A DNA stretch of 64,000 bases from Paenibacillus woosongensis (GCF_030122845.1 NZ_CP126084.1:3224001-3288000), one strand, 5' to 3'. Counted from the first letter of the stretch, positions 44,451 to 53,889 are shown. A program made the numbers and translations. The notes: generated from the letters alone by a model not told the origin.

Positions 44451-45527
44451 TTAACAATCAATGACGGTAAATTCCTTGCTCGATTCTGTCAGCCTGCGGC
44501 AGCCGCCTTCCGTAATGACGACATCGTCTTCAATCCGGACCCCGCCGAAGCCCGGTATATAAATCCCCGGTTCGACAGTAACGACCATTCCCGGCTGAAG
44601 GATATCGTCGCTCAGCTTGGACAGGCGCGGGGCTTCATGCACTTCCATCCCCAGCCCATGGCCGGTGCTATGGCCGAACTGCTCGCCGTAGCCGTAGCGT
44701 ACAATAATGTCACGCGCCAAGGCATCCGCTTCACGTCCGGTCATGCCTGGACGAAGATGCGCCAGCGTATGCAGCTGCGCTTCCAGTACGATATCGTAAA
44801 TCTCGCGATGCTTGGGAGCAGGCTTGCCGAGCACTACCGTCCGTGTAATGTCCGAGCAATAGCTGTTCAGCAGCGCTCCGAAATCCATTTTGACGAATTC
44901 ATCACTGCGCAATACGCGATCGCTGGCTACCCCATGCGGCAGAGCCGAACGCTCGCCCGAAGCCACAATCGTATCGAAGCAGCTTGAAGTCGCGCCGTTC
45001 CTGCGCATGAAAATTTCGATCTCCAGTGCCATTTCCCGCTCTGTTACGCCCGGGCGCAGCACCTTCAGCATATGCATATACGTCTGATCAGCCAATTCCG
45101 CAGCCTGTTTCATCAGCGCCAGCTCATGATCATCCTTGTAAAGGCGCAGACCTTCAACCAGGCCAGCCGAAGGAATCAGCTTGACCGGCTGCAGTTCCTG
45201 CTCATATGCCCGGTAAGTGGAGAACACGACGTTCTCTTCTTCAAACCCGAGCTCGCTGATCTTCTGCTTGGCCAGCAGTTCCTTTAGCGTCTTTGCCACG
45301 GACGAGCCATGCTCCACGATTTCAAAGCCAGCGGCTTGATCGGCTGCCTGCGTCATGTAACGAAAATCCGTTAACAAATAAGACTTGTCCAGCGTAATCA
45401 GCACGTAGCCGGACGAGCCGGTAAATCCCGTCAAGTATTGCCGATTGACGTCTCCGGTAATCCATATCGCATCCAAGCTCTTCAGCTTCATGGCTTCCCG
45501 AAGGCGGCTTACTCTAGAATTTGCCAT
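44451..45527 (-). CDS. yqhT: Xaa-Pro aminopeptidase/dipeptidase (YqhT type)
   Basis: This 358-residue M24 metallopeptidase has an N-terminal creatinase-like domain (SRLREAMKLKSLDAIWITG) and a pita-bread catalytic domain. Metal ligands are visible in MDFGALLNSYCSDITR, the histidine in GHSTGHGLGMEVHEAP, and the Glu residues in VTVEPGIYI and RIEDDVVI. It removes N-terminal residues before proline. It is between aroQ and efp. Confidence 0.92.
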   Translation of the reverse strand: MANSRVSRLREAMKLKSLDAIWITGDVNRQYLTGFTGSSGYVLITLDKSYLLTDFRYMTQAADQAAGFEIVEHGSSVAKTLKELLAKQKISELGFEEENVVFSTYRAYEQELQPVKLIPSAGLVEGLRLYKDDHELALMKQAAELADQTYMHMLKVLRPGVTEREMALEIEIFMRRNGATSSCFDTIVASGERSALPHGVASDRVLRSDEFVKMDFGALLNSYCSDITRTVVLGKPAPKHREIYDIVLEAQLHTLAHLRPGMTGREADALARDIIVRYGYGEQFGHSTGHGLGMEVHEAPRLSKLSDDILQPGMVVTVEPGIYIPGFGGVRIEDDVVITEGGCRRLTESSKEFTVIDC

Positions 45528-45539
45528 TATATGCTCTCC

Positions 45540-45986
45540 TTATTTCCGACTTTCCAGATACCGCACGAGCGCCATTAATCCCAGCTCATAGCTGTATGAG
45601 CCAAAGCCGGCGATTTGCCCAATCGCCAAGGCGGCGGTAACCGATGTATGACGGAATGATTCACGGGCATGAATATTCGACATATGCACTTCCACAAAAG
45701 GGATATTCACCGCTGCAAACGCGTCGCGGAGCGCATAGCTATAGTGCGTCCATGCCCCCGGATTGATCAAAATTCCATCGATGCTGCCGAACGCCGCATG
45801 AATTTTATCAATCAGGTCCCCCTCGTGGTTGGTTTGATAACATTCAATCGCCAAACCCTGCTGCTCGCCCAGCTTCAAGAGCTTGTCCTCAATGTCGCGA
45901 AGCCCTTCAGAACCGTAAACGCCAGGCTCGCGTATGCCGAGCATGTTTAAATTCGGTCCGTTCAATACCAGGATACGGTACATCAT
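45540..45986 (-). CDS. aroQ: Type II 3-dehydroquinate dehydratase
   Basis: This 148-residue enzyme converts 3-dehydroquinate to 3-dehydroshikimate. The signature LVLNGPNLNMLGIREPGVYG, QTNHEGDLID, NPGAWTHYSYALRDA and VEVHMSNIHARESFRHTS are intact. ATG at 45984-45986 follows GGAAGGG; an adjacent ATG is possible. A 37-codon extension is rejected. B. subtilis YqhS holds the same position. Confidence 0.95.
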   Translation of the reverse strand: MMYRILVLNGPNLNMLGIREPGVYGSEGLRDIEDKLLKLGEQQGLAIECYQTNHEGDLIDKIHAAFGSIDGILINPGAWTHYSYALRDAFAAVNIPFVEVHMSNIHARESFRHTSVTAALAIGQIAGFGSYSYELGLMALVRYLESRK

Positions 45987-46059
45987 GCCACACCCTTCCT
46001 GCAAAATAACCAAAAGTAATTTTAACATAGGTGTGAGGGAAATGAGAAGCCTTTTATAC

Positions 46060-46563
46060 TTATTGCAGCGCTTTTTCCGGTTCTCTGCGGCGTTCATCTG
46101 TAAATTCCATCGCGGCCGTATAACCGATGAACAGTCCCCATAGCAAATACAAGCAGAATTCGCTGATCAGCGTATCCGCCGGAAGCTCAGTTATCTTCTT
46201 GGTCATGCCCAGCATCGGCCCTACACCAAGAAAGATGATCAGCCACCAGACGATGCCGTACAAGATCCCGGGGTAGGGTCCCTTCAATCGCCGCATGAAT
46301 AAAGTATACAACAGTGCAGCAACGATCGAGAACAAAATGAAATACAACCACCCGACATAATATCCTGCCTGCGTTTTTAGAAACTGGGTTTTGTAAAAAG
46401 GCTCCGCCAAATATCCCGGCACGATGACGGTAAGTCTGAAAAAGTACATCAGCCCTCTCGCCCCTCCCCAGATCAGCCCGGCAAATAAACCAAGCTGCAA
46501 GCCGAACGTCCATATATTCGTTCTGTTGTTGCTTTGATTTCCTTGCTGCCGTTGATTCGACAT
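46060..46563 (-). CDS. yqhR: YqhR-family membrane protein
   Basis: This 167-residue protein has four membrane helices (about 21-41, 67-90, 100-118 and 135-153), including GLQLGLFAGLIWGGARGLMYF and GILYGIVWWLIIFLGVGPMLG. The N-terminus is Gln- and Asn-rich. The layout and the position between yqhQ (divergent) and aroQ match YqhR. Function unknown. Confidence 0.85.
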   Translation of the reverse strand: MSNQRQQGNQSNNRTNIWTFGLQLGLFAGLIWGGARGLMYFFRLTVIVPGYLAEPFYKTQFLKTQAGYYVGWLYFILFSIVAALLYTLFMRRLKGPYPGILYGIVWWLIIFLGVGPMLGMTKKITELPADTLISEFCLYLLWGLFIGYTAAMEFTDERRREPEKALQ

Positions 46564-46722
46564 TCGCGCATCCCTTCCTTTCCTGCTCTATCCAAGGCTT
46601 CCATTCGTCGTTTTAGTATGCGCATTTCCAAAAAGACTAATCAAACTAGAATTTGATTCTTATATTCGATACAATGGAATTATTCTTAGCGACAACGATA
46701 TTAATTAGGGAAGGTGAAATAT

Positions 46723-47718
46723 TTGCCGAAGGATTCCAAACCAAATATATATGGCGGTCAAGCCGTAATAGAAGGAGTCATGTTTGGCGGAAAGCATGTC
46801 AATGTCACTGCAGTCCGCCGCAAGAGCGGAGAAATTACTTTTTTGGAGGTTCCTAAAGAGGACAAGTCTTGGGTCAAGCGGCTGCGCAAAATCCCGTTGA
46901 TCCGCGGCATAGTCAGCATTATCGATTCCAGCGCCAAAGGCTCGAAGCATTTGAACTATTCCGCCGAAGCCATGGCCGATGACGAGACGGAGCCAGAAGA
47001 ACGGGCCAAGCAGAAGGAGAAGGAATCGTCCGGATTTTCGCTGACGATGATTGTAGGTGTAGCGATCGCCGGTGTTCTATCCTTTCTGTTCGGCAAAGTT
47101 GTATTTACCCTGGTTCCCGCCGTCGTCGAACAGTATTTGTTCCAAAATGCCTTTGACAACCGGGTGCTGCATACACTGGTCGAAGGGGCCATTAAAATTG
47201 TTCTCCTTTTGGTTTATTTGTGGGCCATCTCACAAACCCCGGTAATCAAAAGACTGTTTCAATATCATGGTGCCGAGCATAAAGTAATAACAGCTTATGA
47301 GCACGGGGAAGAACTGACGGTTGAGAACGTGCAGAAATACAGCCGGCTCCATTATCGCTGCGGCAGCAGCTTCATTATTCTGACCGTCATCGTTGGCGTA
47401 ATCATTTACTCTTTGTTCCACTGGGACAATGTCTGGGAGCGCATGTACATCAGATTGCTGCTTCTGCCGCTGGTGATCGGCGTATCCTTTGAGCTTCTGC
47501 GCCTGACCAACGCCGTTCGCGATATTCCCGTACTGCGGTTTCTGGGTTATCCGGGTCTGTGGCTTCAACTGCTGACGACGAAAGAACCCAAGGACGACCA
47601 AGTGGAGGTATCGATCGCTTCCTTTAACCGGATGCGAGAGCTTGACGCACAATATGAGCGGGAGGGCGTCCTTGAACAGCCTGCCCCTAATACTGCCTTT
47701 GATCCCGTGAAAGGATGA
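46723..47718 (+). CDS. yqhQ: DUF1385 (YqhQ-type) membrane protein
   Basis: This 331-residue protein shows the DUF1385 signature: YGGQAVIEGVMFGGKH, RKSGEI, RGIVSIIDS, FQYHGAEHKVITAYEHGEELTVENVQKYSRLHYRCGSSFI, and a C-terminal WLQLLTTKEPKDDQVEVSI. Four membrane helices are visible in between. I chose TTG at 46723 because AAGGTG lies six bases upstream; a GTG at 46714 touches the ribosome site. The function is unclear (a metal-related or membrane-process role has been suggested for the family). Confidence 0.9.
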   Translation: MPKDSKPNIYGGQAVIEGVMFGGKHVNVTAVRRKSGEITFLEVPKEDKSWVKRLRKIPLIRGIVSIIDSSAKGSKHLNYSAEAMADDETEPEERAKQKEKESSGFSLTMIVGVAIAGVLSFLFGKVVFTLVPAVVEQYLFQNAFDNRVLHTLVEGAIKIVLLLVYLWAISQTPVIKRLFQYHGAEHKVITAYEHGEELTVENVQKYSRLHYRCGSSFIILTVIVGVIIYSLFHWDNVWERMYIRLLLLPLVIGVSFELLRLTNAVRDIPVLRFLGYPGLWLQLLTTKEPKDDQVEVSIASFNRMRELDAQYEREGVLEQPAPNTAFDPVKG

Positions 47719-47724
47719 TAAGCG

Positions 47725-48048
47725 ATGAAGAAGCAGGCCATCCTATTTTGGAGTATGATCGGACTTGCTGCATTTGGCGTAATTAACGCGTTATTCGGAA
47801 ATGGTCAAATCAATTGGAGCAGCTTGCTGATTCCGGCCATCCTGGTGGGGGTCGTAGTCTGGCTCTACAAATTCCCGCCCCGTAAGTACAGGGCGAAACA
47901 TCCTAAAGTGAAACCATCAGCCCGAACGATGGCCAAACTGGCTGCCGAGCAGCGCCAGTCCAGCGGGCAAAAGCGCAAGCATTATCCGTTCCAGGTCATC
48001 GAAGGGAACAAAGGGAAAAACGACGAGGATATTCCGAGATACCACTAA
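47725..48048 (+). CDS. YqhP-like small membrane protein
   Basis: This 107-residue protein has two N-terminal helices (about 6-25, ILFWSMIGLAAFGVINALFG, and 33-48, SLLIPAILVGVVVWLY) and a basic tail with KYRAKHPKVKPSART. It starts six bases after yqhQ, so it is co-transcribed. The position between yqhQ and the patatin-type gene matches yqhP, though I could not confirm sequence similarity. Its stop overlaps the end of the convergent yqhO by four bases. Confidence 0.75.
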   Translation: MKKQAILFWSMIGLAAFGVINALFGNGQINWSSLLIPAILVGVVVWLYKFPPRKYRAKHPKVKPSARTMAKLAAEQRQSSGQKRKHYPFQVIEGNKGKNDEDIPRYH

Positions 48049-49016
48049 GTCTTTAAATTTGCCTGCTGATACTTTATGAACTGTTCTTCGTAGTATTGGG
48101 TGTTCCATTCGTCGAAGAATAGGTTGCCGGACTGGAGCCCGGATTCATAAAGCAGCAGGCTTTCTTCTTTACTGATATCGAATTGGGTTGTACCGATGCC
48201 AAGCGTCGGTATTTTTATGGTCCGGTAACGGTTTGACTGCTCAATGTATCTCTCGTCATGCGCGGAGAGCATCGTTTCGACGAGCGCTTGCAGCATCGTG
48301 AATGGGCCCCTGATCATATGGGGCTGGTTGGAGTTCTTCCCGACCATCTGGAAGCCTACCGTCGGGATCATCTTCTCGCGGGGTTTGCAGCTGTCATCAT
48401 CGAACAGCCATAACGGAAAATTGCTCAGCAGCCCGCCGTCGACGATATGCAGAAACTGATCGGCAAATGGTTTGCCCGTGGACAGCCGCGGCGGCAGCCG
48501 CAGCAGCACCGGATCAAAAAAGTAAGGGATGCTGCAGCTCATCCGCACCGCACGGGCAACTTCGAACTTGTGCGGTGTAATCCCCAGCTTCTGAAGATCG
48601 TCGGGCAAAATTAAAATTCTGCCGCTTGTGATATCAGAGGCGATGATCGTCAATTTGCCCTTCGGCAAGTCTCCAAACGTTCGGATGCCTTTATCCTTCA
48701 AGAGCATTCGTATCCAATTCTCCAGAGATTCCCCCGAGTATAGCCCTTTCTTCAACAGAACCCGCAGCGCCGGCCCTACGAGCCGCACATTAAAAATTCG
48801 CGACCTCTTCAGAAATTCCAGAAATGAAGTGCCCATGATGACATCCTTCATTTCCTCCGCGGAGTAGCCTGCGGAAATTAATGCCGCTACGATAGAGCCG
48901 GATGAAGTACCCGCAACCCGGTGAAATACCGCCCCGTACCGTTCAGCCGCCCTGACGGCTCCCGCCAGGGATATTCCTTTGACCCCTCCGCCCTCGAATA
49001 CGCCGTTTATCAGCAT
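48045..49016 (-). CDS. Patatin-like phospholipase (YqhO type)
   Basis: This 323-residue protein has the patatin hydrolase features: GGGVKGISLAGA oxyanion loop near residue 9, the nucleophile elbow GTSSGSIVAAL and the dyad aspartate in VDGGLLSNFPLW. It probably hydrolyses acyl ester bonds. ATG at 49014-49016 has GGGGGC upstream; the longer frame is rejected. The ribosome site lies inside an inverted repeat (49025-49071). B. subtilis YqhO is the positional match. Confidence 0.9.
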   Translation of the reverse strand: MLINGVFEGGGVKGISLAGAVRAAERYGAVFHRVAGTSSGSIVAALISAGYSAEEMKDVIMGTSFLEFLKRSRIFNVRLVGPALRVLLKKGLYSGESLENWIRMLLKDKGIRTFGDLPKGKLTIIASDITSGRILILPDDLQKLGITPHKFEVARAVRMSCSIPYFFDPVLLRLPPRLSTGKPFADQFLHIVDGGLLSNFPLWLFDDDSCKPREKMIPTVGFQMVGKNSNQPHMIRGPFTMLQALVETMLSAHDERYIEQSNRYRTIKIPTLGIGTTQFDISKEESLLLYESGLQSGNLFFDEWNTQYYEEQFIKYQQANLKT

Positions 49017-49024
49017 ATAACAAC

Positions 49025-49071
49025 AGCCCCCATTCCATACACGTCTACTGCTTATGTATGTCATGGGGGCT
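49025..49071. repeat. Inverted repeat covering the yqhO ribosome site
   Basis: AGCCCCCAT (49025-49033) and ATGGGGGCT (49063-49071) pair perfectly, with an inner CATACA/TGTATG pair in the loop. On the minus strand the 3' arm contains the GGGGG used as ribosome site for yqhO. There is no T run. Confidence 0.75.
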
Positions 49072-49085
49072 ATTCCTATGTCATC

Positions 49086-50738
49086 CTAGGAGCCGAAATA
49101 TGATTTCAATAATGGAACTAGTCCGAGGGGATTTTTCCTTAAATCTTTGGCGCTAAAAAAGATGCTGCCCTTCACTTCAGGTATTCGCTCATTGTACTCC
49201 AGCTGGTGGATAATTTCGTCCGCCGAATGCCAGCCGACTTCCGGCGTGCCAATCTTGTAAGGAGCATGGCCTATATACAGCTTCACCTGCGTTCCCCGAA
49301 CCTCTTGTGCCCACCAGTCTGTCAAAATATCGTAACGCACCTCAGGGCGCGTTAGACTCCAATATAATTGCGGCGTAACGTAGTCAATCCATTCATTGCG
49401 AATCCAGGTCCTAACGTCGGCATAAGTGCTGTCATACGCGGTTATCCCGGCCTTCGTGTCTGAACCGGTAATATCCGAAGCCTTGTTGCGCCACACCCCA
49501 AACGGGCTGATTCCGTAAGAAACTGCCGGCTTGACGGCGTGGATGCTCTGACCAAGGTCGCGCACGAACTGGTTGATATTGTCACGGCGCCAGTCCCCTT
49601 TGTTCAACTGCTTCGCGTTGTATCGCTTCATCGTTGCATCGTCATTGAATTTGCTGGAAGCCGTCTCGCCGGACGGGTAGAAATAATCATCCAGATGCAC
49701 CCCGTCGATATCGTAGCCATCTACGACTTCCATAATGGCATCAATAATATGCTGGCGCGCTTCAGGAATCCCGGGATTAATATAGAGCTTGTCGGCAAAT
49801 TTGACGATCCAGTCTGGATGCTGATGAACGACATGGCTGCTTGGCAGCTTGCTCGTATCGGCATTCATGCTAGCCCGGAACGGATTAAACCAAGCGTGAA
49901 ACTGCATGCCCCGGCGATGCGTCTCCTCAATCAGAAATGCCAGTGGATCATATCCCGGATCCTTGCCCGCTGTTCCGGTCAGATAAACCGACCATGGCAC
50001 AAGTTTGGAAGGATAGAGCGCATCCGCGGTAGGTCTGACTTGAACGAATACCGCATTTAACCCCATGGCCTGTATCTCGTCCAGCAGCTTGATGTATTCC
50101 TGCTTCTGCTGCTCGGCGTTTCCGTAGGAGGCCTTCGTGGGCCAATCGAGATTGAGCACTGAGGATACCCAGACTCCCCGCAGCTCGGACGCTGCTCCGC
50201 CGCTTCCAGGCTGCTGAACCGCAGGTGGTGGTGTAGATGGCTGTTCGGTCGGAGGAATAACGGGCGTTGTTGGCCCGGTAATTGGCGGAATGCTCGTCCC
50301 CTGTGAAGATAGCGCTATCGTTCGCGTTGCGGAATTCCAGTCTACCTGCAAACCAAGCTGTTCCCCAACGAAACGAAGCGGAACCATCGTACGCCCGGAC
50401 TGGATTTCAGCCGAGACATCGAGCTTCACCGCGGCATGATTCACTTGCGCCGATGTGCTTCCCACCCGCAATACAATGATATTGCTGTCTTTCGCAATCG
50501 TGACGGACTTGGCGCTGGCCAGCCAGTCGACCTGAGCTCCCAGGCCTTCGCTGATCACCCGAAGCGGCACCATCGTGACATTGTTTTTCGGTTTGATATA
50601 CGGAGGCGCATCGCTGGAGAGGGTCCGCCCGTCCAGAATAATTTCGATCGGACGCGCCGCCGCAGCATCCGCGTGACCGGAGAAAGGCCAAATCAACAGC
50701 AGAATGATAAAAGAAAAGAACCAAGTGCGAAATTTCAT
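49086..50738 (-). CDS. Secreted GHL10/DUF187-type glycoside hydrolase with stalk domain
   Basis: This 550-residue exported protein has a signal peptide (about 1-24), one copper-amine-oxidase-type stalk domain (EIILDGRTLSSDAPPYIK through MVPLRVISEGLGAQVDW and FVGEQLGLQVDWNSATR, about 30-140), a Pro/Thr linker, and a GHL10 TIM-barrel domain (ELRGVWVSSVLNLDWPTK, PFRASMN, DGYDIDGVHLDDYFYP, SYGISPFGVWRN, YVTPQLYWS). YngK of B. subtilis is similar. The GVHLDDYFYP strand carries a likely catalytic acid. ATG follows GGAGG. It is between yqhO and mntR, an addition relative to B. subtilis. Confidence 0.88.
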   Translation of the reverse strand: MKFRTWFFSFIILLLIWPFSGHADAAAARPIEIILDGRTLSSDAPPYIKPKNNVTMVPLRVISEGLGAQVDWLASAKSVTIAKDSNIIVLRVGSTSAQVNHAAVKLDVSAEIQSGRTMVPLRFVGEQLGLQVDWNSATRTIALSSQGTSIPPITGPTTPVIPPTEQPSTPPPAVQQPGSGGAASELRGVWVSSVLNLDWPTKASYGNAEQQKQEYIKLLDEIQAMGLNAVFVQVRPTADALYPSKLVPWSVYLTGTAGKDPGYDPLAFLIEETHRRGMQFHAWFNPFRASMNADTSKLPSSHVVHQHPDWIVKFADKLYINPGIPEARQHIIDAIMEVVDGYDIDGVHLDDYFYPSGETASSKFNDDATMKRYNAKQLNKGDWRRDNINQFVRDLGQSIHAVKPAVSYGISPFGVWRNKASDITGSDTKAGITAYDSTYADVRTWIRNEWIDYVTPQLYWSLTRPEVRYDILTDWWAQEVRGTQVKLYIGHAPYKIGTPEVGWHSADEIIHQLEYNERIPEVKGSIFFSAKDLRKNPLGLVPLLKSYFGS

Positions 50739-50865
50739 GAGTAACCTCCAGATCATAGTAAATAATTGCCGGCATCCAAATATAGTCCCCTCTATCTCTA
50801 ACGCCTTCCATGTCCCAAGAGTTGCGTTTAACTTGCAATAATTGACTTGCGCCGGGCCATAAGAC

Positions 50866-50903
50866 AAAAGAAAAAGCATCTGTCCGGGCAAGACAGATGC
50901 TTT
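50866..50903 (-). terminator. Terminator of mntR
   Basis: AAAGCATCTGTC (50873-50884) and GACAGATGCTTT (50892-50903) form a 12-base perfect stem with a seven-base loop, followed on the minus strand by TTCTTTTG. Confidence 0.9.
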
Positions 50904-50905
50904 AG

Positions 50906-51331
50906 CTAGGATTCGTTCATGATCTCCTTATCGACATCCCGAAGATCCTGAATTCTGGTTTCGTCGCGCTTGAAATAATCCACCAGAGCAGCGATGCGGG
51001 TAATCGAGTCCCAGCTCAGATGATGCTCGATTCCCTCCACATCTTTATAGATGTTCTCCTCATCGACGCCGATCATTTCCAAAAATTCCTCCAGCAGATG
51101 ATGCCGGTCAACGAGACGCTTGCCGATCTTCTTGCCTTTGCTCGTAAGCACCAGGCCCCGATATTTCTCATAAATGACGTATTCGTCCTTATCCAGCTTC
51201 TGGATCATCTTCGTGACGGAAGAAGGATGTACCTCCAGTCCTTCGGCAATATCGGAAACACGCGCATAGCCCTTCTCATCAATGAGCTTGTATATGCGCT
51301 CCAAATAATCCTCCATACTAGGTGTTGGCAT
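50906..51331 (-). CDS. mntR: Manganese transport regulator MntR
   Basis: This 141-residue DtxR-family regulator has a winged helix ([23 protein letters not shown]) and all metal ligands known for B. subtilis MntR at the same numbers: D8, E11, H77, E99, E102 and H103. It represses manganese uptake genes when Mn(II) is high. ATG at 51329-51331 follows GAGGT; a 23-codon extension is rejected. In B. subtilis it is also adjacent to yqhO. Confidence 0.95.
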   Translation of the reverse strand: MPTPSMEDYLERIYKLIDEKGYARVSDIAEGLEVHPSSVTKMIQKLDKDEYVIYEKYRGLVLTSKGKKIGKRLVDRHHLLEEFLEMIGVDEENIYKDVEGIEHHLSWDSITRIAALVDYFKRDETRIQDLRDVDKEIMNES

Positions 51332-51441
51332 CTTACGAACCTCTTTTCCTCTATTGGCGTCGCGGAAACTGACCGCATTACCAAATGCTACTATATTCAT
51401 GATACATGTTGTGCTCGTCCGTTGGCAAGTGCGCCCGAAAT

Positions 51442-52155
51442 TTAGAATTTAAGCCATTCAGGCGTAATCTGCTGCAGCCAAATCGTAATTTTAGCCATTT
51501 GGTTCGTAAACAGCAGCACCCCCATCAACAGCATTAGCGCACCGCCGATTTTCATGATCGCTGCAGAATAGCGGGTAATCCATTTCGTGCTGCCGATGAA
51601 GAAAGCCAGAACGAAAAACGGCAAAGCAAAGCCCAGCGTATATGCCGTAATCAGGTTTAGCCATGTTCCCGGCTCACTGACCGCGAGCGAAATAATTGCC
51701 GCCAAAATCGGCCCTACGCAAGGCGACCAGCCGGCGGAAAAACCGATGCCAAAAATAAAAGAAGCCACGTATCCGCTCTTCTTTAGCTTGATATCCATTT
51801 TGCGTTCCTTCAGCAAAAATTGCGGCTGGAATATGCCAAGCAAAAACAAGCCCATAAGTATAATTAAAATAGCAGAAATCTGGCGGATCAAATCCCGATA
51901 ATGGATGAAAAACTCGCCAAAGAGTCCGGCCCCGAAGCCAAGAGTATAGAAGACAACAGAGAATCCTAGAATAAAAGCAAGTGAGTGCGCCATCGTCTTC
52001 ATACGGACTTCCCGCTTGTTCTGCTCTGTCTTTAGCGTTTGCACAGACATCCCCGTAATATATGACAAATAGGACGGGTAGAGCGGCAAGCAGCAAGGCG
52101 AAATGAAGGAGGCAACACCTGCCCCGAAAGCTACCACAACATTAATATCAGCCAT
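51442..52155 (-). CDS. ccdA: CcdA-type cytochrome c biogenesis / thiol transport membrane protein
   Basis: This 237-residue protein has six membrane helices and the two conserved cysteine sites of the DsbD/CcdA family: [17 protein letters not shown] near residue 20 and [13 protein letters not shown] near residue 130. It carries reducing power from thioredoxin outward for cytochrome c maturation and spore-coat or cortex steps. ATG start. It is between mntR and the zinc importer, a neighbour pairing without an obvious functional link. Confidence 0.9.
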   Translation of the reverse strand: MADINVVVAFGAGVASFISPCCLPLYPSYLSYITGMSVQTLKTEQNKREVRMKTMAHSLAFILGFSVVFYTLGFGAGLFGEFFIHYRDLIRQISAILIILMGLFLLGIFQPQFLLKERKMDIKLKKSGYVASFIFGIGFSAGWSPCVGPILAAIISLAVSEPGTWLNLITAYTLGFALPFFVLAFFIGSTKWITRYSAAIMKIGGALMLLMGVLLFTNQMAKITIWLQQITPEWLKF

Positions 52156-52199
52156 TACAGCCTCCGATCCTCAGATAAGATAGAAAGTAGTGTAATGTT

Positions 52200-52994
52200 C
52201 TAAGCGTTCAGCCCTTTTTTGCCTATAAGCGTAACGATCAGCATGCCGATGAGCAGCAGCACAATCGTAGCGCCCGGCGCCAGATTCCAAATGCCGGCCA
52301 TAATCAGCCCGATCACAACGGCAATTTCCGCGATAATAACCGAAAAGATCACCGAGGACTTGAAGCTGCGCGCAATAAGCAGGCTGCATGCCGCAGGAAT
52401 CGTAATTAAAGCGGATACGAGCAGGGCGCCAACGATTTTGATAGCGGTACTAATGACCAGCGCCGTCAGCACAGTAATCAGCAGGTTGAACAGCTTAACG
52501 GGCAGCCCGCTGACCACAGCGGCATCCTCCTCAAACGTAAGGAGGAAAAATTCCTTGAAGAACAGGGCCACAACGGCGATAACGACAAGCGTAACCGCGC
52601 CGACGATGTATAAATCTTCTCTGCTCAAAGTATAAATGCTGCCGAACAATACATCCGTATTGTACCCTATCCCGAGCGTAAAGAACAGCGACGCCAGCGC
52701 CACGCCACCGGACATGATGATGGCTATCGACAGTTCCGCGTAGGCTTTATAAGCTTTGCGCAGCTTCTCGATCGCGAAGGAGGCCAGTACTGCAAAGGCC
52801 AGTCCGACCCATATCGGATTGGCCTGGATCAAGAAACCGAGGGCCACGCCCGCAATCGTTACATGGGCCAGTGTGTCCCCGATCATCGACAAGCGGCGCA
52901 GCACTAAAAAAATACCGATCAGGGGGGCTGTAATGCCAATGAGCAGCCCCCCTATCAGCGCTCTTTGAAAAAATTCTGCCGTAAGTATTTCCAA
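52200..52994 (-). CDS. znuB: Zinc ABC transporter permease ZnuB
   Basis: This 264-residue protein belongs to the ABC-3 permease family with about eight membrane helices, including ALIGGLLIGITAPLIGIFLVLRRLSMIGDTLAHVTIAGVALG, where the GDTLAH motif contacts the ATPase. ATG with AGGAG upstream. It is the last gene of znuA-znuC-znuB and is separated from znuC by a short tandem repeat region of about 100 bases. Confidence 0.92.
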   Translation of the reverse strand: MEILTAEFFQRALIGGLLIGITAPLIGIFLVLRRLSMIGDTLAHVTIAGVALGFLIQANPIWVGLAFAVLASFAIEKLRKAYKAYAELSIAIIMSGGVALASLFFTLGIGYNTDVLFGSIYTLSREDLYIVGAVTLVVIAVVALFFKEFFLLTFEEDAAVVSGLPVKLFNLLITVLTALVISTAIKIVGALLVSALITIPAACSLLIARSFKSSVIFSVIIAEIAVVIGLIMAGIWNLAPGATIVLLLIGMLIVTLIGKKGLNA

Positions 52995-53011
52995 GTTTCA
53001 CATCTCCTAAA

Positions 53012-53088
53012 AGTTTTGCGGAGCAAAACTTACTTCGTAAGCATAAGCCTAGTTTTGCGTAAGCAAAACTTACATCGTAAGCATAAGC
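53012..53088. repeat. Two-copy tandem repeat between znuC and znuB
   Basis: Two units, at 53012-53048 and 53051-53088, share AGTTTTGCG-AGCAAAACTTAC-TCGTAAGCATAAGC with three differences and a period of 39 bases. Each unit starts with the palindrome AGTTTTGC...GCAAAACT. It lies in the 102-base gap between the znuC stop and the znuB start. Confidence 0.9.
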
Positions 53089-53096
53089 TGGCCAAT

Positions 53097-53858
53097 CTAT
53101 TGGATTGAATGCTGAAGATCGGGAATCGAACAATCCTGATCATGGGAATGCTTCACATAGAACTTGATCGCTCCGCAGCGATCCAGCGGCTCATTACCCA
53201 AATTATCCTCAATCATTTCCACATCATGCGAGACCATGAGAAACGTCATATGATGATGCGCATGCATATGGAAAATCAGCTCAAAGAAATCTTCCTGGGT
53301 CTGCGCGTCGATTCCGACTGTAGGCTCGTCTAAAATTAGCAGATCTGGCTTATTGATCAAGGCCCTGGCCAAAAAGACGCGCTGCTGCTGCCCGCCGGAC
53401 AGCTCCCCGATCCGTTTGTCGGCAATATCCCCGATGCGCATCACCTCAAGCGCATCGTCGCATTTCACCTGCTCCGCCTTGCCGATGCGGCGAAACAGCT
53501 TCTTATTGTTATACAATCCTGACATGACGACTTCTCTTACAGTCGCCGGAAACAAAGGGTTGAACGAATTTTTCTGCGGCACATATCCAATCCTGTCCCA
53601 ATCACGAAAACGCCGAACCGGCTGTCCGAACAGGCGAATTTCCCCGTCGGTCGGCGACAGCAGCCCGACTATCATCCGCAGCAGGGTCGTCTTGCCGGCC
53701 CCGTTCGAGCCGATGACCCCGACGAAATCGCGTTCTTTTACTGTAAAACTGAAGTTCGAGATCACGTTCTTGTCTTTATAGGAAAAGGAGACATCGGCAA
53801 GCTCGATAATATTGTCATGGCAGGCCAACGCCGATGCTGCTAAATTGTCCGGTTTCAT
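53097..53858 (-). CDS. znuC: Zinc ABC transporter ATP-binding protein ZnuC
   Basis: This 253-residue ABC ATPase has Walker A GSNGAGKTTLLR, signature LSGGQQQRVFLARAL and Walker B LLILDEPTVG followed by the switch histidine in MVSHDVEM. The Q loop is YVPQKNSFN. It energises zinc uptake with ZnuB. ATG at 53856-53858 follows GGAAGGA; the longer open frame starting at 53909 overlaps the end of znuA and is rejected. The C-terminal tail has a few Cys and His (KHSHDQDCS) that could bind metal. Confidence 0.92.
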   Translation of the reverse strand: MKPDNLAASALACHDNIIELADVSFSYKDKNVISNFSFTVKERDFVGVIGSNGAGKTTLLRMIVGLLSPTDGEIRLFGQPVRRFRDWDRIGYVPQKNSFNPLFPATVREVVMSGLYNNKKLFRRIGKAEQVKCDDALEVMRIGDIADKRIGELSGGQQQRVFLARALINKPDLLILDEPTVGIDAQTQEDFFELIFHMHAHHHMTFLMVSHDVEMIEDNLGNEPLDRCGAIKFYVKHSHDQDCSIPDLQHSIQ

Positions 53859-53889
53859 CTTGACCGTCCTTCCGCTGGTATGTCTCTCC

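Noticed and set aside
53012..53088. CRISPR array
   Set aside because: There are only two units with almost no spacer and no cas genes nearby.
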